Assembly (NCBI GenBank): GCA_002238925.1
Contig: MPNH01000009.1
Coordinates: 40,010 to 104,009, forward strand
DNA from: Spirochaetaceae bacterium bin103
GTDB taxonomy: Bacteria; Spirochaetota; Spirochaetia; SZUA-6; Bin103
Direction: 5' to 3'
DNA length: 64,000 bases
Below, piece after piece: positions 55,041 to 63,626 of this stretch. The notes beneath the pieces were generated by a model. That model was not told the DNA's origin and ran no database searches. It saw nothing but the letters and a program-made list of their open reading frames with translations. The position numbers were made by a program, and so were the translations under genes. Positions within the stretch are counted from its first letter, which is position 1. Each line of letters starts with the position of its first letter.

Positions 55041-56147
55041 TCAGCGCTCTGCGACGGGTCGCCGTCGCCGGGGCCGCTGCTTGCGTTCTATCTCGTCATA
55101 AACGTCGCCTGCCAAATCGGCGACCGTACCCGTGATTCCGAGCAAGTCCCGCGAACCCTCATAACCGGTCGAGAATAGTCGGCGGGCTGTCTGCAGATTC
55201 CTTTTCGCGTCGAGGAGCGCTTCTTCGAGTACCGTCGAGGCAGGACGACTCAGTTCGAACGCCACATCGAGGTCAATCCCGTCTCGTAGCGCTGCCACGG
55301 CTTCCTGATTTCCGAGCACCGCGGCAAGCTGGCGGAGGTGCGGATTCTGTCTTGCGATGACCGGCGGCTGGGACTCTCTCTTGCTGCCATACATCCATCG
55401 CAGCAGCTCCCCCAACTCACCTCGCTTATCGTCAGGAACGGGGCAGGTCGTTTCGTCATCCACTGACTGCAGACCGATGAATTCGCTGATCGCAGGATAG
55501 TCGACCGCGATGACGAGATGGGTAAAAGAAAAGAACGAATAGTAGCGGTCGTTGCGGTCGAATACGTTAAGCCTCTCGGCCTGCTCCAGGACCATCAGTG
55601 CGCGATAGAGTCGCTGCACCGTGCGGTGGGTGTCGCCGATCTGCCGTGCCATGTCGTCGAGTGGCACACCGTACTTCCTGTGCACGTCGGCAATGTAGCG
55701 AGACCTTGCATAACTACCCCATTTGGCTGGACCGTTGACATGCTTGAAGGCGAATTGACGCCAATAATCTTGGCGCGTACTGATCAATACCGGAAGGTTG
55801 TTCAGTGATTCCCGGGCATCCCTCGAGAGCTTGGGGATCGTGACATGTCCGGGGTCGACGATGCCCGGCTCAAGTAGAACACGTACCGCCGCCAAGCGGC
55901 GGTTACCCTCAATGACGATGTTCTTACCCGCCTCCCGGGCAACGACCAGTCGTTCGTACGGGAAAAACCCGCACGCAGCGATTGACAACACCAGCTCGTG
56001 AACGCCCATGGTGTTCCACAAGAGCCGTATCATCTCTTCATCAGCTGTCTTGCCGATTACTTCGAACTGGGCGAGACGCGCGCTATGGCGGTCAAGGCTC
56101 AGGTGCTCGACCGGCATCGAACGAGTGCGATACGTTTCCTCACTCAT
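55041..56147 (-). CDS. ParB N-terminal domain protein next to Dam methylase
   Basis: A 368-residue protein. Its ParB/Srx-type domain spans about residues 10-110: PVEHLSLDRHSARLAQFEVI, ACGFFPYERLVVARE and NIVIEGNRRLAAVRVLLEPG, with the EGNRRLAA nucleotide motif. A helix-turn-helix-like stretch follows (GVPLDDMARQIGDTHRTVQR). The C-terminal half is helical and ends in a basic tail (KQRPRRRRP). It lacks a chromosome-partition context; the methylase gene lies 21 bp upstream. Together they suggest an epigenetic or defence pair. Confidence 0.8.
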   Translation of the reverse strand: MSEETYRTRSMPVEHLSLDRHSARLAQFEVIGKTADEEMIRLLWNTMGVHELVLSIAACGFFPYERLVVAREAGKNIVIEGNRRLAAVRVLLEPGIVDPGHVTIPKLSRDARESLNNLPVLISTRQDYWRQFAFKHVNGPAKWGSYARSRYIADVHRKYGVPLDDMARQIGDTHRTVQRLYRALMVLEQAERLNVFDRNDRYYSFFSFTHLVIAVDYPAISEFIGLQSVDDETTCPVPDDKRGELGELLRWMYGSKRESQPPVIARQNPHLRQLAAVLGNQEAVAALRDGIDLDVAFELSRPASTVLEEALLDAKRNLQTARRLFSTGYEGSRDLLGITGTVADLAGDVYDEIERKQRPRRRRPVAER

Positions 56148-56168
56148 TCCCTACTCGACCGTGCAGAT

Positions 56169-57119
56169 TCATGCAAAGAGGCGTTCGCGAGTGATCACCA
56201 GTTCAGCCAAGCGATTGTGATGCGCATTCTTCATGCGCACCTGGACAGCCTGGAATCCGTAGCGGGCAACCAGGCGGGCAACCTCGGGAGAATAGTCATA
56301 GGTCATCAAGACGCTGCCCTCATGCTGCGCCATGATCCAGAAGAGGTGTTCGTGGTCAAGGTGATTATGCGTATAGAGGCGAGTTCCTGCTCGCTTGCCG
56401 CCCGCAGTATAAGGTGGATCAACAAACACTGCTGCATCACGGCCCCAGGACTGGAGCAACGGTTCGATGAGGTGCATGCTGTCCGCTTCGTGGAATGCGA
56501 TTCGGTCGGCGTGTTCCGCAATGGCGTTCAGCCGAGCGATCAACGTCTGGGGGTACCAACGGGACAGGATACCCTTGCCGTTCTCTCCACGCCTGCTGAG
56601 GGACGACCCCGGAGCAAGAATTCCGGCCCGATGGGTGCGGTTCAATACGAGCGTCCGGAACCCTTGGTCTACTACCCCTTCGTGGGAAGCGCGCTCCAGA
56701 TCACGAACTCGCTCGCGCGTAGGCGCGAATTCGGCGATACGAGCGACAAGACTCGGTCCGTGAAGGAGTGCCGCTCGCCAGAATGCGGCAACATCACGGT
56801 CAAGTTCCATGAGTATCGCCCGTTCGGCCAAGTGCTCCATGATTGCGGTCAGGGAGATGATGGCACCGCCGGCGAACGGCTCGACGAGCAGCCTCGGGCG
56901 CGTCCGGGACAGCCACGCGCGAATGTGTGGCACCAGCCACGTCTTCCCACCGGGATAGCGCAGCGGGCTTCGCTGAGGCACCTGTGCGACATTGACCGCC
57001 GGAATGCGACTGACCGGATATGGGATGTCTCGATCATGGGTCGGCGTAGAGCTACCGAAATCCAGGTCGCGATCTTCGTTCGCCGTGCCGCTCGCAGAAG
57101 TCGAAATCGCGTCGGTCAT
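56169..57119 (-). CDS. D12-class N6-adenine DNA methyltransferase (Dam-like)
   Basis: A 316-residue adenine methyltransferase. RSPLRYPGGKTWLVPHIRAW is the N-terminal SAM-binding segment of the D12 class, VEPFAGGAIISL is motif I and VFVDPPYTAGG the catalytic DPPY motif IV; HNHLDHEHLFWIMAQHEGSV and LMTYDYSPEV fit the later fold. About 45 extra N-terminal residues are acidic and probably disordered. ATG 57119 is the only start near the domain. There is no restriction enzyme beside it; the partner is the ParB-domain gene. Confidence 0.88.
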   Translation of the reverse strand: MTDAISTSASGTANEDRDLDFGSSTPTHDRDIPYPVSRIPAVNVAQVPQRSPLRYPGGKTWLVPHIRAWLSRTRPRLLVEPFAGGAIISLTAIMEHLAERAILMELDRDVAAFWRAALLHGPSLVARIAEFAPTRERVRDLERASHEGVVDQGFRTLVLNRTHRAGILAPGSSLSRRGENGKGILSRWYPQTLIARLNAIAEHADRIAFHEADSMHLIEPLLQSWGRDAAVFVDPPYTAGGKRAGTRLYTHNHLDHEHLFWIMAQHEGSVLMTYDYSPEVARLVARYGFQAVQVRMKNAHHNRLAELVITRERLFA

Positions 57120-57208
57120 CGCTTGCGAGCGTACCGTAGACCGACCCCTTTCGCTACCTCGCGAATCGACCCTCCGGCCAAGACTCGAACCACGGATAGC
57201 CATCCCGG

Positions 57209-58384
57209 TCAGTGGCGGATGGAGCCATCGGGGTTGCGGGGGGCGGCGGGGCCGCGGGGGGGGAACGGGGAGCGGGGGGCGGCGGGGGCGGCGGGTTCGG
57301 GGGCGGGGCCGGGGGGGTGGAACGGGAAGCGGGCGGCGGCGGGCTCGTCGATTTCGATGCCGATGCCGGGACGGTCGGGGAGCTGCAGGTAGCCGTCGAC
57401 CACGCGCGGGGGCTGGTCGACGACTTCGCGGGCGGCGCCGTGCGGCAGGTTGGCCTCCTGGAGGTAGTAGTTGGGGATGGCGGCGTCGAGCTGGGCGAAT
57501 GCGCAGGTGTTGACCGGGCTGCCCATGAGGTGCGGGAACACGCGGACGAAGCTGGCCTCGGCGAGGGCGGCGATCTTTTTGGCCTGCGTGATGCCGCCGG
57601 CGAGCGACAGGTCTGGGCGGATGAAGGCGGCGATGCGGCGCCCGATCAGTTCGGCGAACTGGAACAGGTTGTAGCTGCGTTCGCCGGCGGCGATCGGCAG
57701 GTCGACGTGGCGGGCGACGTACTCCAGGGCGTCCTCGCTCTGCGGCGGCAGCGGATCCTCGTAGTAGCTGAGCCGGAACGGGGCGAGTTCGGCGGCCAGG
57801 GTGATTGCCTCGTCCGGGGTGAGGTTGCGGTGGATCTCGACGCCCAGGTCGGCGCGGTCGCCGACGGCGTCGCGAATGGCGCCGACGATATACACCGCCT
57901 CGCCGATCACCGCGCTGGAGGATTCCGTGCGCTCCCAGCCGGCGAAGAAGGGGGACGTGCGCAGTGCGGTGAAGCCTTGTTCCACCAGTTCGCGGGCGTG
58001 GTCGGCGCGTGCCTCGACGCTGTCGCCGGCGACGTTCTCGAACACCTTGATGCGGTCGCGGCAACGGCCGCCGAGCAGGCGGTGCACCGGCAGGCCGGCC
58101 GCCTTGCCGGCGATGTCCCACAGCGCAACGTCGATGGCGCTGAGCGCGGCGCTGGCGGTGGAGCCCATGAAGTGGGTGGCGCGCGACACGGCCTGGTGGT
58201 GATGCTCGATGCGCGCCGGATCCTTGCCGACGAAGTACTCGGCGAGCGACTCGATCTCCCGCGCCACCACCTCGTGGCGCGCCCACAGCCCCGCTTCGCC
58301 GTTGCCAGTGAGGCCGGCGTCGGTGGCTACCCGCACCAGCAGGTAGCGGTCGGTCAGGATCGGCTTGACGGCAGTGATGCGCAT
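57209..58384 (-). CDS. Mandelate racemase/enolase superfamily dehydratase
   Basis: A 391-residue enolase-superfamily enzyme, probably a sugar-acid dehydratase. Metal ligands appear as LGVEIHRNLTP, YYEDPLPPQ and IAAGERSYN; VFPHLMGSPVNTCAF supplies the C-terminal catalytic His. The last 45 residues are Pro/Ala-rich and contain a 57-bp duplication that preserves frame, so the true protein may be about 372 residues. It is the last gene of a five-gene minus-strand operon with two epimerases, a PfkB kinase and a hydrolase-like fusion. Confidence 0.86.
   Translation of the reverse strand: MRITAVKPILTDRYLLVRVATDAGLTGNGEAGLWARHEVVAREIESLAEYFVGKDPARIEHHHQAVSRATHFMGSTASAALSAIDVALWDIAGKAAGLPVHRLLGGRCRDRIKVFENVAGDSVEARADHARELVEQGFTALRTSPFFAGWERTESSSAVIGEAVYIVGAIRDAVGDRADLGVEIHRNLTPDEAITLAAELAPFRLSYYEDPLPPQSEDALEYVARHVDLPIAAGERSYNLFQFAELIGRRIAAFIRPDLSLAGGITQAKKIAALAEASFVRVFPHLMGSPVNTCAFAQLDAAIPNYYLQEANLPHGAAREVVDQPPRVVDGYLQLPDRPGIGIEIDEPAAARFPFHPPGPAPEPAAPAAPRSPFPPRGPAAPRNPDGSIRH
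57232..57345. repeat. 57-bp in-frame imperfect duplication, GC-degraded copy
   Basis: The stretch around GGAACGGG at 57263 recurs at 57320 with an offset of 57. One copy has additional G in place of A, T or C. It adds 19 residues to the C-terminus of the dehydratase without breaking frame. Confidence 0.6.
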
Positions 58385-58393
58385 GGCCTAATC

Positions 58394-59257
58394 CTAATGG
58401 ATCGCGACGCCCGCTTCGGCGGCGATGCGCTGCACGTTGGCCACCGCGGTCGGGATGCGCTCGTCGGGCAGGTGCTCGACCAGCAGATAGCGGTCGGGCG
58501 CCAGCGCCTCCCAGCGGCGCACGGCGGTATGCAGGTCCAGGCAGCCCTCACCGGGGGCCGCCTCATTCAGGTGCACGACGAAGCCGTCCGCCGTGGCCAG
58601 GTCCTTGATGTGGCCGACCGGGGCAACCGGACCCATCAGGTCAAAGATGTGGTTGATGCGATCCGTGCTCGCGTAGGCCTGCTCCAGCGACTGGAAGTGG
58701 TTGACGAAGTCCATCACTACGCCAAGCCGCGGAGAGCCCACCGCATCGATGACCTGCCGGTTGATCTCCGGGGTGCCGAGAATGGTCAGGTTGTGGGTCT
58801 CCACCACCACCGTAATACCCGCCGACTCGGCGGCGGCCGCCACCGTGCGCAACTCGCCGATCAGGGTGTCCAGGCGGCCCGGTTCGTGGTTGCGCGGCGA
58901 CGGGCTGTAGGAGCCGGTGGGGCTGAGGCTGCCGGTGCGGATCAGCACCACGCCGGCGTCCAGTTCGCCTGCCACCGCCAGGCCGCGGGCGATGCTGGCC
59001 TGAATGGCGGCGCGCACCGCCGGGTCCGGGTCGAACAGGCACTCGCTGTAGCCGACCCCCATCTGCGCCAGCCCCAGCCCGGCATCCCGGTAGCGCCGCC
59101 GGCAGTCGCGCAGGTCGTTGTCGGTCACGGCGGCCAGCACGGGGCCGGGAACGTGGAAACAGGCCGCCGACACCCCCAGGGACGCCGCCTGCTGCAACTG
59201 CTCGCCGGTGACCGCGCGCGGATCGCCCGGCACCAGGCCGACTACGCCGAGCCGCAC
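58394..59257 (-). CDS. Sugar phosphate isomerase/epimerase (AP endonuclease 2 fold)
   Basis: A 287-residue TIM-barrel isomerase/epimerase. Metal-site segments include ITVVVETHNLTILG (Glu), LGVVMDFVNHFQS (Asp), VGHIKDLATAD (His) and YLLVEHLPDE (Glu). GTG 59257 (RLGVVGLVPGD) is chosen because upstream codons are Arg-rich and atypical. It lies nine bases before the dehydratase gene. A ketose or inositol-derived substrate is plausible but unproven. Confidence 0.83.
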   Translation of the reverse strand: MRLGVVGLVPGDPRAVTGEQLQQAASLGVSAACFHVPGPVLAAVTDNDLRDCRRRYRDAGLGLAQMGVGYSECLFDPDPAVRAAIQASIARGLAVAGELDAGVVLIRTGSLSPTGSYSPSPRNHEPGRLDTLIGELRTVAAAAESAGITVVVETHNLTILGTPEINRQVIDAVGSPRLGVVMDFVNHFQSLEQAYASTDRINHIFDLMGPVAPVGHIKDLATADGFVVHLNEAAPGEGCLDLHTAVRRWEALAPDRYLLVEHLPDERIPTAVANVQRIAAEAGVAIH

Positions 59258-59327
59258 TGGCGCACCCCGGTCCGAGAATGCCCGCCGGCAACGCAGGCCG
59301 GCGCGTCGATTGTCATCGCCCGCCGGG

Positions 59328-60215
59328 TCACGGAGAATCCTCGCCGCCGGCATCGAGCTCCGCCAGGTAGGCGCGCATCTGGCGCACGTACTGCGGGAAG
59401 CCCACTTCCGGCTCGGGCAGGTAGGCCTTCCACGCCTTCTCCCACTCCAGCGTCAGGTAGCCGCCGTAGCCGCCGCCCTGGAGCATGCGCAGCGCGTCGC
59501 GCACCGGCATGTCGCCGTCCCCGAGCAGGCAGTAGCGGTAGCCGTCCTTGTCGTCGTCGGTCAGGAACGAGTCCTTGAAGTGGGTGTCCACCACGTGCGG
59601 ACCGACGTTCTCCCAGCACTGTGCCGGGGTCTGGCCGAACATCCGCCACGGGTGATGCACGTCCCACAGCACCTTCAGGTACGGATGATCGACCCGCGCC
59701 AGCATGTCCCGGACCAGGAACGAATCCACAAAGCCGTCGTGGGTCTCGATCGCCGCCGCCACATCGACGGTCGCACCGTATTCGGCCACCGTGCGCAGGC
59801 ACTCGGCAATCCAGCCGTAGGCCTGCCCGGGGCCCACGTCCGATGCGATGTTGCCGCCGTACAGGCGAATCTTGTCGACGCCCATGGCGCGCGCTAGGTC
59901 CATGTTGGCCCTAGCCTCGTCGACGTTGGCCTGCCGGTCTGCGGCGGACGCCGAGGAGAACCGGCAGCCCGTCATCAGCATCATGATCTCCAGGCCGGCG
60001 TCGTGTGCCATGCGCAGCGTTTCGGCGCGGCGGCCCGGCTGCAGTTCCGGCACCTTGAGCAGATCCATCTCGCCCATCACGCCGCGGATCTCGAAGCCGT
60101 CGAAGCCGTATTCGCGCGCGCGGGCGACGATTGTCGGATACGGCCAGCTCGGGCAGCCGAGCGTAGAGAAGCCCAGTCTCATGTCGCTCATCGTCGTTTC
60201 GCTCGTCGTTCTCAT
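59328..60215 (-). CDS. Sugar phosphate isomerase/epimerase
   Basis: A 295-residue second member of the same TIM-barrel family but not a close paralogue. MRLGFSTLGCPSWPYPTIV begins the barrel; AAIETHDGFVDSFLVRDML, LKVLWDVHHPWRMFG, VDTHFKDSFL and LTLEWEKAWK give the Glu, Asp, His and Glu metal ligands. GGAGGA lies five bases before ATG 60215, which overlaps the kinase stop by four bases. It presumably handles a keto-sugar in the same pathway. Confidence 0.86.
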   Translation of the reverse strand: MRTTSETTMSDMRLGFSTLGCPSWPYPTIVARAREYGFDGFEIRGVMGEMDLLKVPELQPGRRAETLRMAHDAGLEIMMLMTGCRFSSASAADRQANVDEARANMDLARAMGVDKIRLYGGNIASDVGPGQAYGWIAECLRTVAEYGATVDVAAAIETHDGFVDSFLVRDMLARVDHPYLKVLWDVHHPWRMFGQTPAQCWENVGPHVVDTHFKDSFLTDDDKDGYRYCLLGDGDMPVRDALRMLQGGGYGGYLTLEWEKAWKAYLPEPEVGFPQYVRQMRAYLAELDAGGEDSP

Positions 60216-61165
60216 GATTGTTCCTCCAGGAATGCGTCGACCTGGCCGCGGGTGCGGTACGCCGGCAGGGTGGCGAGCGTGGTGCAGCACAGCGCCGCGG
60301 CGGCGTTGGCGAAGCGTGCCGCCTCGCTCAAGGTACGCCCCTCGGCCATGGCCACGGCCAAGGCGGCGTTGAAGGCGTCGCCGGCACCGGTCGTGTCGAC
60401 GACCTCCGAGATCGCGAAGCCGGGGATGTGCTCGCTGCCGGCGGCGGTGACGCACAGGCAGCCGCGCTCGCCGAGGGTGAGCATGGCCGCGCCGCAGCCT
60501 CGTTCCAGCAGGCGGCGGCCGAGGGTTTCCTCGTCACCGCCCTCGCCCGCCGCCAGGCCCAGGCACGTTCGCGCCTCGGTCTCGTTGGGGGTGATCACCG
60601 ACACGCTCGACAGGTCGTGCGCCGACAGGTTCCGGGCGGGCGCAGGATTGAGGATGGTGGTGCAGCCCGCCGCGCGGCCGCGCTGCATGCCGCGGAGGGC
60701 GGTGGCGAGCGGGATCTCGAGCTGGGTGAGCACGGTGGCGGGGGACCGCATGTCGGCGCCGACGGCGTCCACGTCGGCGGTCGAGAACTGCCCGTTGGCG
60801 CCGCTGTCGATGGCGATCATGTTCTGGCCGCCGGGGCCGAGAATTACGAAGCCGACGCCGGTGGCGATGCCCTCCTGCAGGTGCAGGTGATCGGTGCCGA
60901 CCGCCTCGCCTGTGAGCATGGCGCGGAACGCCTGGCCGCGGGCGTCGTCGCCGACCCGGCCCACGAACGAGCATCGCGCCCCGAGGCGGGCCGCCTGCAC
61001 CGCCATGTTGGAGCCCTTGCCGCCGTGGGTTTCGAAGTAGCCGCCGCCGTTGACGGTCTCGCCGACGGCGGGAAAGCGCTCCACCTCCATCACCAGCGCC
61101 ACCAGGTAGCTGCCGATCACCACCACCGCCGCCGACTCCCGTGCCGGCGCCACGCCTGTGGTCAT
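60212..61165 (-). CDS. PfkB-family carbohydrate kinase (ribokinase-like)
   Basis: A 317-residue sugar kinase. VIGSYLVALVMEVERFPAVG, then HGGKGSNMAVQAARLGARCS is the N-terminal PfkB signature and VVDTTGAGDAFNAALAVAMA the C-terminal one with the catalytic Asp. ITPNETEARTCLGL is ribokinase-like. The ATG overlaps the stop of the upstream fusion gene. It would phosphorylate the sugar released or imported for the pathway. Confidence 0.9.
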   Translation of the reverse strand: MTTGVAPARESAAVVVIGSYLVALVMEVERFPAVGETVNGGGYFETHGGKGSNMAVQAARLGARCSFVGRVGDDARGQAFRAMLTGEAVGTDHLHLQEGIATGVGFVILGPGGQNMIAIDSGANGQFSTADVDAVGADMRSPATVLTQLEIPLATALRGMQRGRAAGCTTILNPAPARNLSAHDLSSVSVITPNETEARTCLGLAAGEGGDEETLGRRLLERGCGAAMLTLGERGCLCVTAAGSEHIPGFAISEVVDTTGAGDAFNAALAVAMAEGRTLSEAARFANAAAALCCTTLATLPAYRTRGQVDAFLEEQS

Positions 61166-63261
61166 CGCCCTGAAGCCTCGTCCTTGACGCAGCGGAAGCC
61201 GATGGTGGCGCAGCGATCCAGGCCCGGGTACATCAGCAGCACCTTCTCGTGGCAGTCGTTGGGCTGCGCGCCGCTGGCCTGGTACCACTTGCTGCCCACC
61301 ACGATCAGGTGGCTGCCGCCGCGTACGATGGCGTAGCGGGTGTGGCCGTCGTCGCGCTCGCTCTCCGTCCACTCCCAGACGTTGCCGGCCATGTCGAGGC
61401 ATCCCCACATGCTCACCCCGTCCGGGAAACGGTCCACCGGCGTGGTGTCGTCGCCGGCGCCGTTGCAGCGTTCGGGGTCGAATGTTTCGCCCCACGGCCA
61501 CAGGTCGCGGCCGGCGGCGCGGTGCCACTCCGGCTCGGTGGGCAGCCGCTTGCCGGCCCAGCGCGCGTAGGCGCGGGCATCGTCCAGGTCCACCCACACC
61601 ACCGGGTGGTTGGCCTTGCCGTCCGGGATGCGCCACTGCCACGGTGCATCCGCCGCGGCGCCGCGCTCCCAGTGGCGCAGGAAGTTGTGCAGTTCGCCGG
61701 GCCGGTAGCGCGCGTCCTCCAGGAACGCGCGGTACTGGGCGTTGGTCACCTCGGTGCGATCGATCCAGTAGGAGGCGAGATCCACTATCTGCGGCGGATG
61801 GTGCTTGGCGCGGTGCTCCTCCTGGCTGCCGTAGCACGCGCCCTCCATGAATGCGGCCACGTTGTGGCGCACCTGCATCTGCAGCAGCGGACCACTTGCC
61901 ACCCGGCACATGCCGCCCGGGTCGCTGCCGGGCGATACCGGCGGCGTCGGGGTGACCGGGCGCGGCTCGTGGTCCGCCACCGTGACCCGGTCGCGGTACG
62001 CGCGCCCGCGCGTGGTCACGGCTGCGGCAGGCGGGCCGGGCGGCGCGGGCGGCGGGAAGCGCACCGCCACCCCCTCCGGCGCCGACACGATGCAGCCCGC
62101 CGATCCGGGCGCCATCGGCAGCGCCAAGGTCACGTACTCGCCGCCGCTATCGGTCGCCGCCGGTCTGAGCTCGGCGCCGTTCCACACGTCGTAGTGGCGC
62201 AGGGGACCGCCGTCCGCGCCGCGGCCGGCAACCCGCAGCAACGGCCCGTCAAGCGGCGATTCGGACGCGTTGAGCAGGGTGTGCACCACCGTCTGCCCAT
62301 CCTGCCAGCGGTGCGCGTACAAGCCGTCGGCCAGGGTCGCCACGTACGGCTGCCAGTGCATGTCCTGGAACGCCTCGGCGTGCTCGCGCAGAATCCAGAC
62401 GCAGCGGCGCAGCAGGGCGCGGTCCGACTCCCGCCACGGGTTCCACCAGCCGAAGATATTCTCCCACACCACCTGCCCGCAGCCGTGGAAGAACCCCTTG
62501 TTCAGGATCTCCGTGTGATCGAGCGCCGTGCGCTCAATGGCGCGAAACGAAAACCGCGGCTGCAGCCAGCGTATGGTGAGCAGGCCCGGCGGCGCGACCG
62601 CGCTCCGTTGCAACCAGCTCCCGGCCACCGAAGACAGCGCCGAAATCGGCGGAATGCCTTCCGGGTTGAACACGATTGACGGATTGGCGCGCTCCAGCGG
62701 CGCGCGGAAACCGGGCTCGTCCATGGTCATGGTGTCGAGAAACACGCCGTCGGCGCCGATCGCCGCGATGATGCCGGCCAGCGCCTCGCCGTCGCCCCGC
62801 CCGTCCTGCTCGCGCCGCGTGCCGACGTCCCACGGGTTGTAGTTCACGAACACGCGCACGCCGCGGTCATGGGCGCACTGCACCAGGCCGCGCAACCCCG
62901 GCAGGCCGCCCGGCATGTCGCGGTACAGGTCGAGTTGATTGCGTCCGTCGATCCCAAGCCGCGGATACGACTGCCACAGCAGAATGAAGTCGTAGCCGCC
63001 GAACTCGCGCTCGCCGTCGTCCAGAATCTCGTCGATCCGGTAGCGCCCGGCTGCGCGGTCGTAGAACGAGGTGTCGTACATGAACAGGAACGCCTCCACC
63101 CAGGCGCCGCGGTACCAAGCCAGGTCGTCGCGCTCGAACAGCCTGCCGTCCAACTGCTTGCGCAACTCCGCCCGGCGCTCGTCCAGGGCCCGCGCCGCCG
63201 CCGCATCGCGGCCGACCAGCGCAGCCCCATCGTTGGACCACTCGTGAAGATCAATCACCAC
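61162..63261 (-). CDS. Glycoside-hydrolase-like barrel fused to FGE-sulfatase-like domain
   Basis: A 699-residue first gene of the sugar operon. Residues 1-300 look like a TIM-barrel glycosidase of the alpha-galactosidase sort: FGGYDFILLWQSYPRLGID, GVRVFVNYNPWDVGTR, GADGVFLDTMTMDEPGF (a nucleophile-like Asp) and IVFNPEGIPP. A beta domain follows. The C-terminal 230 residues are an FGE-sulfatase/SUMF1 fold: YWIDRTEVTNAQYRAFLE, LPTEPEWHRAAGRDLWPWG, WGCLDMAGNVWEWTE, ATIGFRC. The two copper-binding cysteines of true FGE are replaced (GGSHLIVVGSK in place of GGSYMCHRSYC), so it should not make formylglycine. GTG 63261 or 63258 is the start. There is no signal peptide. Confidence 0.72.
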   Translation of the reverse strand: MVIDLHEWSNDGAALVGRDAAAARALDERRAELRKQLDGRLFERDDLAWYRGAWVEAFLFMYDTSFYDRAAGRYRIDEILDDGEREFGGYDFILLWQSYPRLGIDGRNQLDLYRDMPGGLPGLRGLVQCAHDRGVRVFVNYNPWDVGTRREQDGRGDGEALAGIIAAIGADGVFLDTMTMDEPGFRAPLERANPSIVFNPEGIPPISALSSVAGSWLQRSAVAPPGLLTIRWLQPRFSFRAIERTALDHTEILNKGFFHGCGQVVWENIFGWWNPWRESDRALLRRCVWILREHAEAFQDMHWQPYVATLADGLYAHRWQDGQTVVHTLLNASESPLDGPLLRVAGRGADGGPLRHYDVWNGAELRPAATDSGGEYVTLALPMAPGSAGCIVSAPEGVAVRFPPPAPPGPPAAAVTTRGRAYRDRVTVADHEPRPVTPTPPVSPGSDPGGMCRVASGPLLQMQVRHNVAAFMEGACYGSQEEHRAKHHPPQIVDLASYWIDRTEVTNAQYRAFLEDARYRPGELHNFLRHWERGAAADAPWQWRIPDGKANHPVVWVDLDDARAYARWAGKRLPTEPEWHRAAGRDLWPWGETFDPERCNGAGDDTTPVDRFPDGVSMWGCLDMAGNVWEWTESERDDGHTRYAIVRGGSHLIVVGSKWYQASGAQPNDCHEKVLLMYPGLDRCATIGFRCVKDEASGR

Positions 63262-63626
63262 GCCCCCAGCATGCCACGAATCCCGCGCCTCCTGCACCGG
63301 TCGCCGGACGCAGATCCACGGGCTGCCAGCCAAGTATCGTTGGGTGGAGGATACGTAATGAGCGTGGAACTCCGATGTCTCCCATGCTCGTCACCGTTAC
63401 CGCGACTGGCGCGAAAAAAGTTGCTGATTTCGTGGATTCGGAGTTGACATGGTTTGGGCGGTCCGATTGTGCCGCGTGCCGACTCCAGCCAGGATTTCGC
63501 GCACGGTGCGCGTGGCCGGCTTCTCCCTGGCTCGGCCGCACTTATTGACCCGGAGAGCCAAAATCCGTCCTCCGGCGCCCCCACGGGCCGTGAAGGGGCG
63601 GGTGAAATCCGGGTGTACGATGCATC
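63262..63626. other. Intergenic region between operon and HNH-type gene
   Basis: It separates divergent genes and must hold promoters for both. TTGACA occurs at 63444 but without a good -10 at the right distance. No small gene is convincing. Confidence 0.4.
63616..63621 (+). promoter_or_regulatory. -10-like TACGAT, possible leaderless start
   Basis: TACGAT ends five bases before ATG 63627, matching the spacing seen upstream of the other HNH gene and vapB. No ribosome site is present. Confidence 0.35.

Noticed and set aside
55041..56147. Chromosome-partition ParB and a nearby replication origin
   Set aside because: No parA, no parS-like palindromes and no dnaA or gidA genes nearby; the protein only shares the ParB N-terminal domain.
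61162..63261. Formylglycine-generating enzyme to activate the sulfatase at the left edge
   Set aside because: The FGE-like domain lacks both catalytic cysteines, so activation of the sulfatase by this protein is unlikely.
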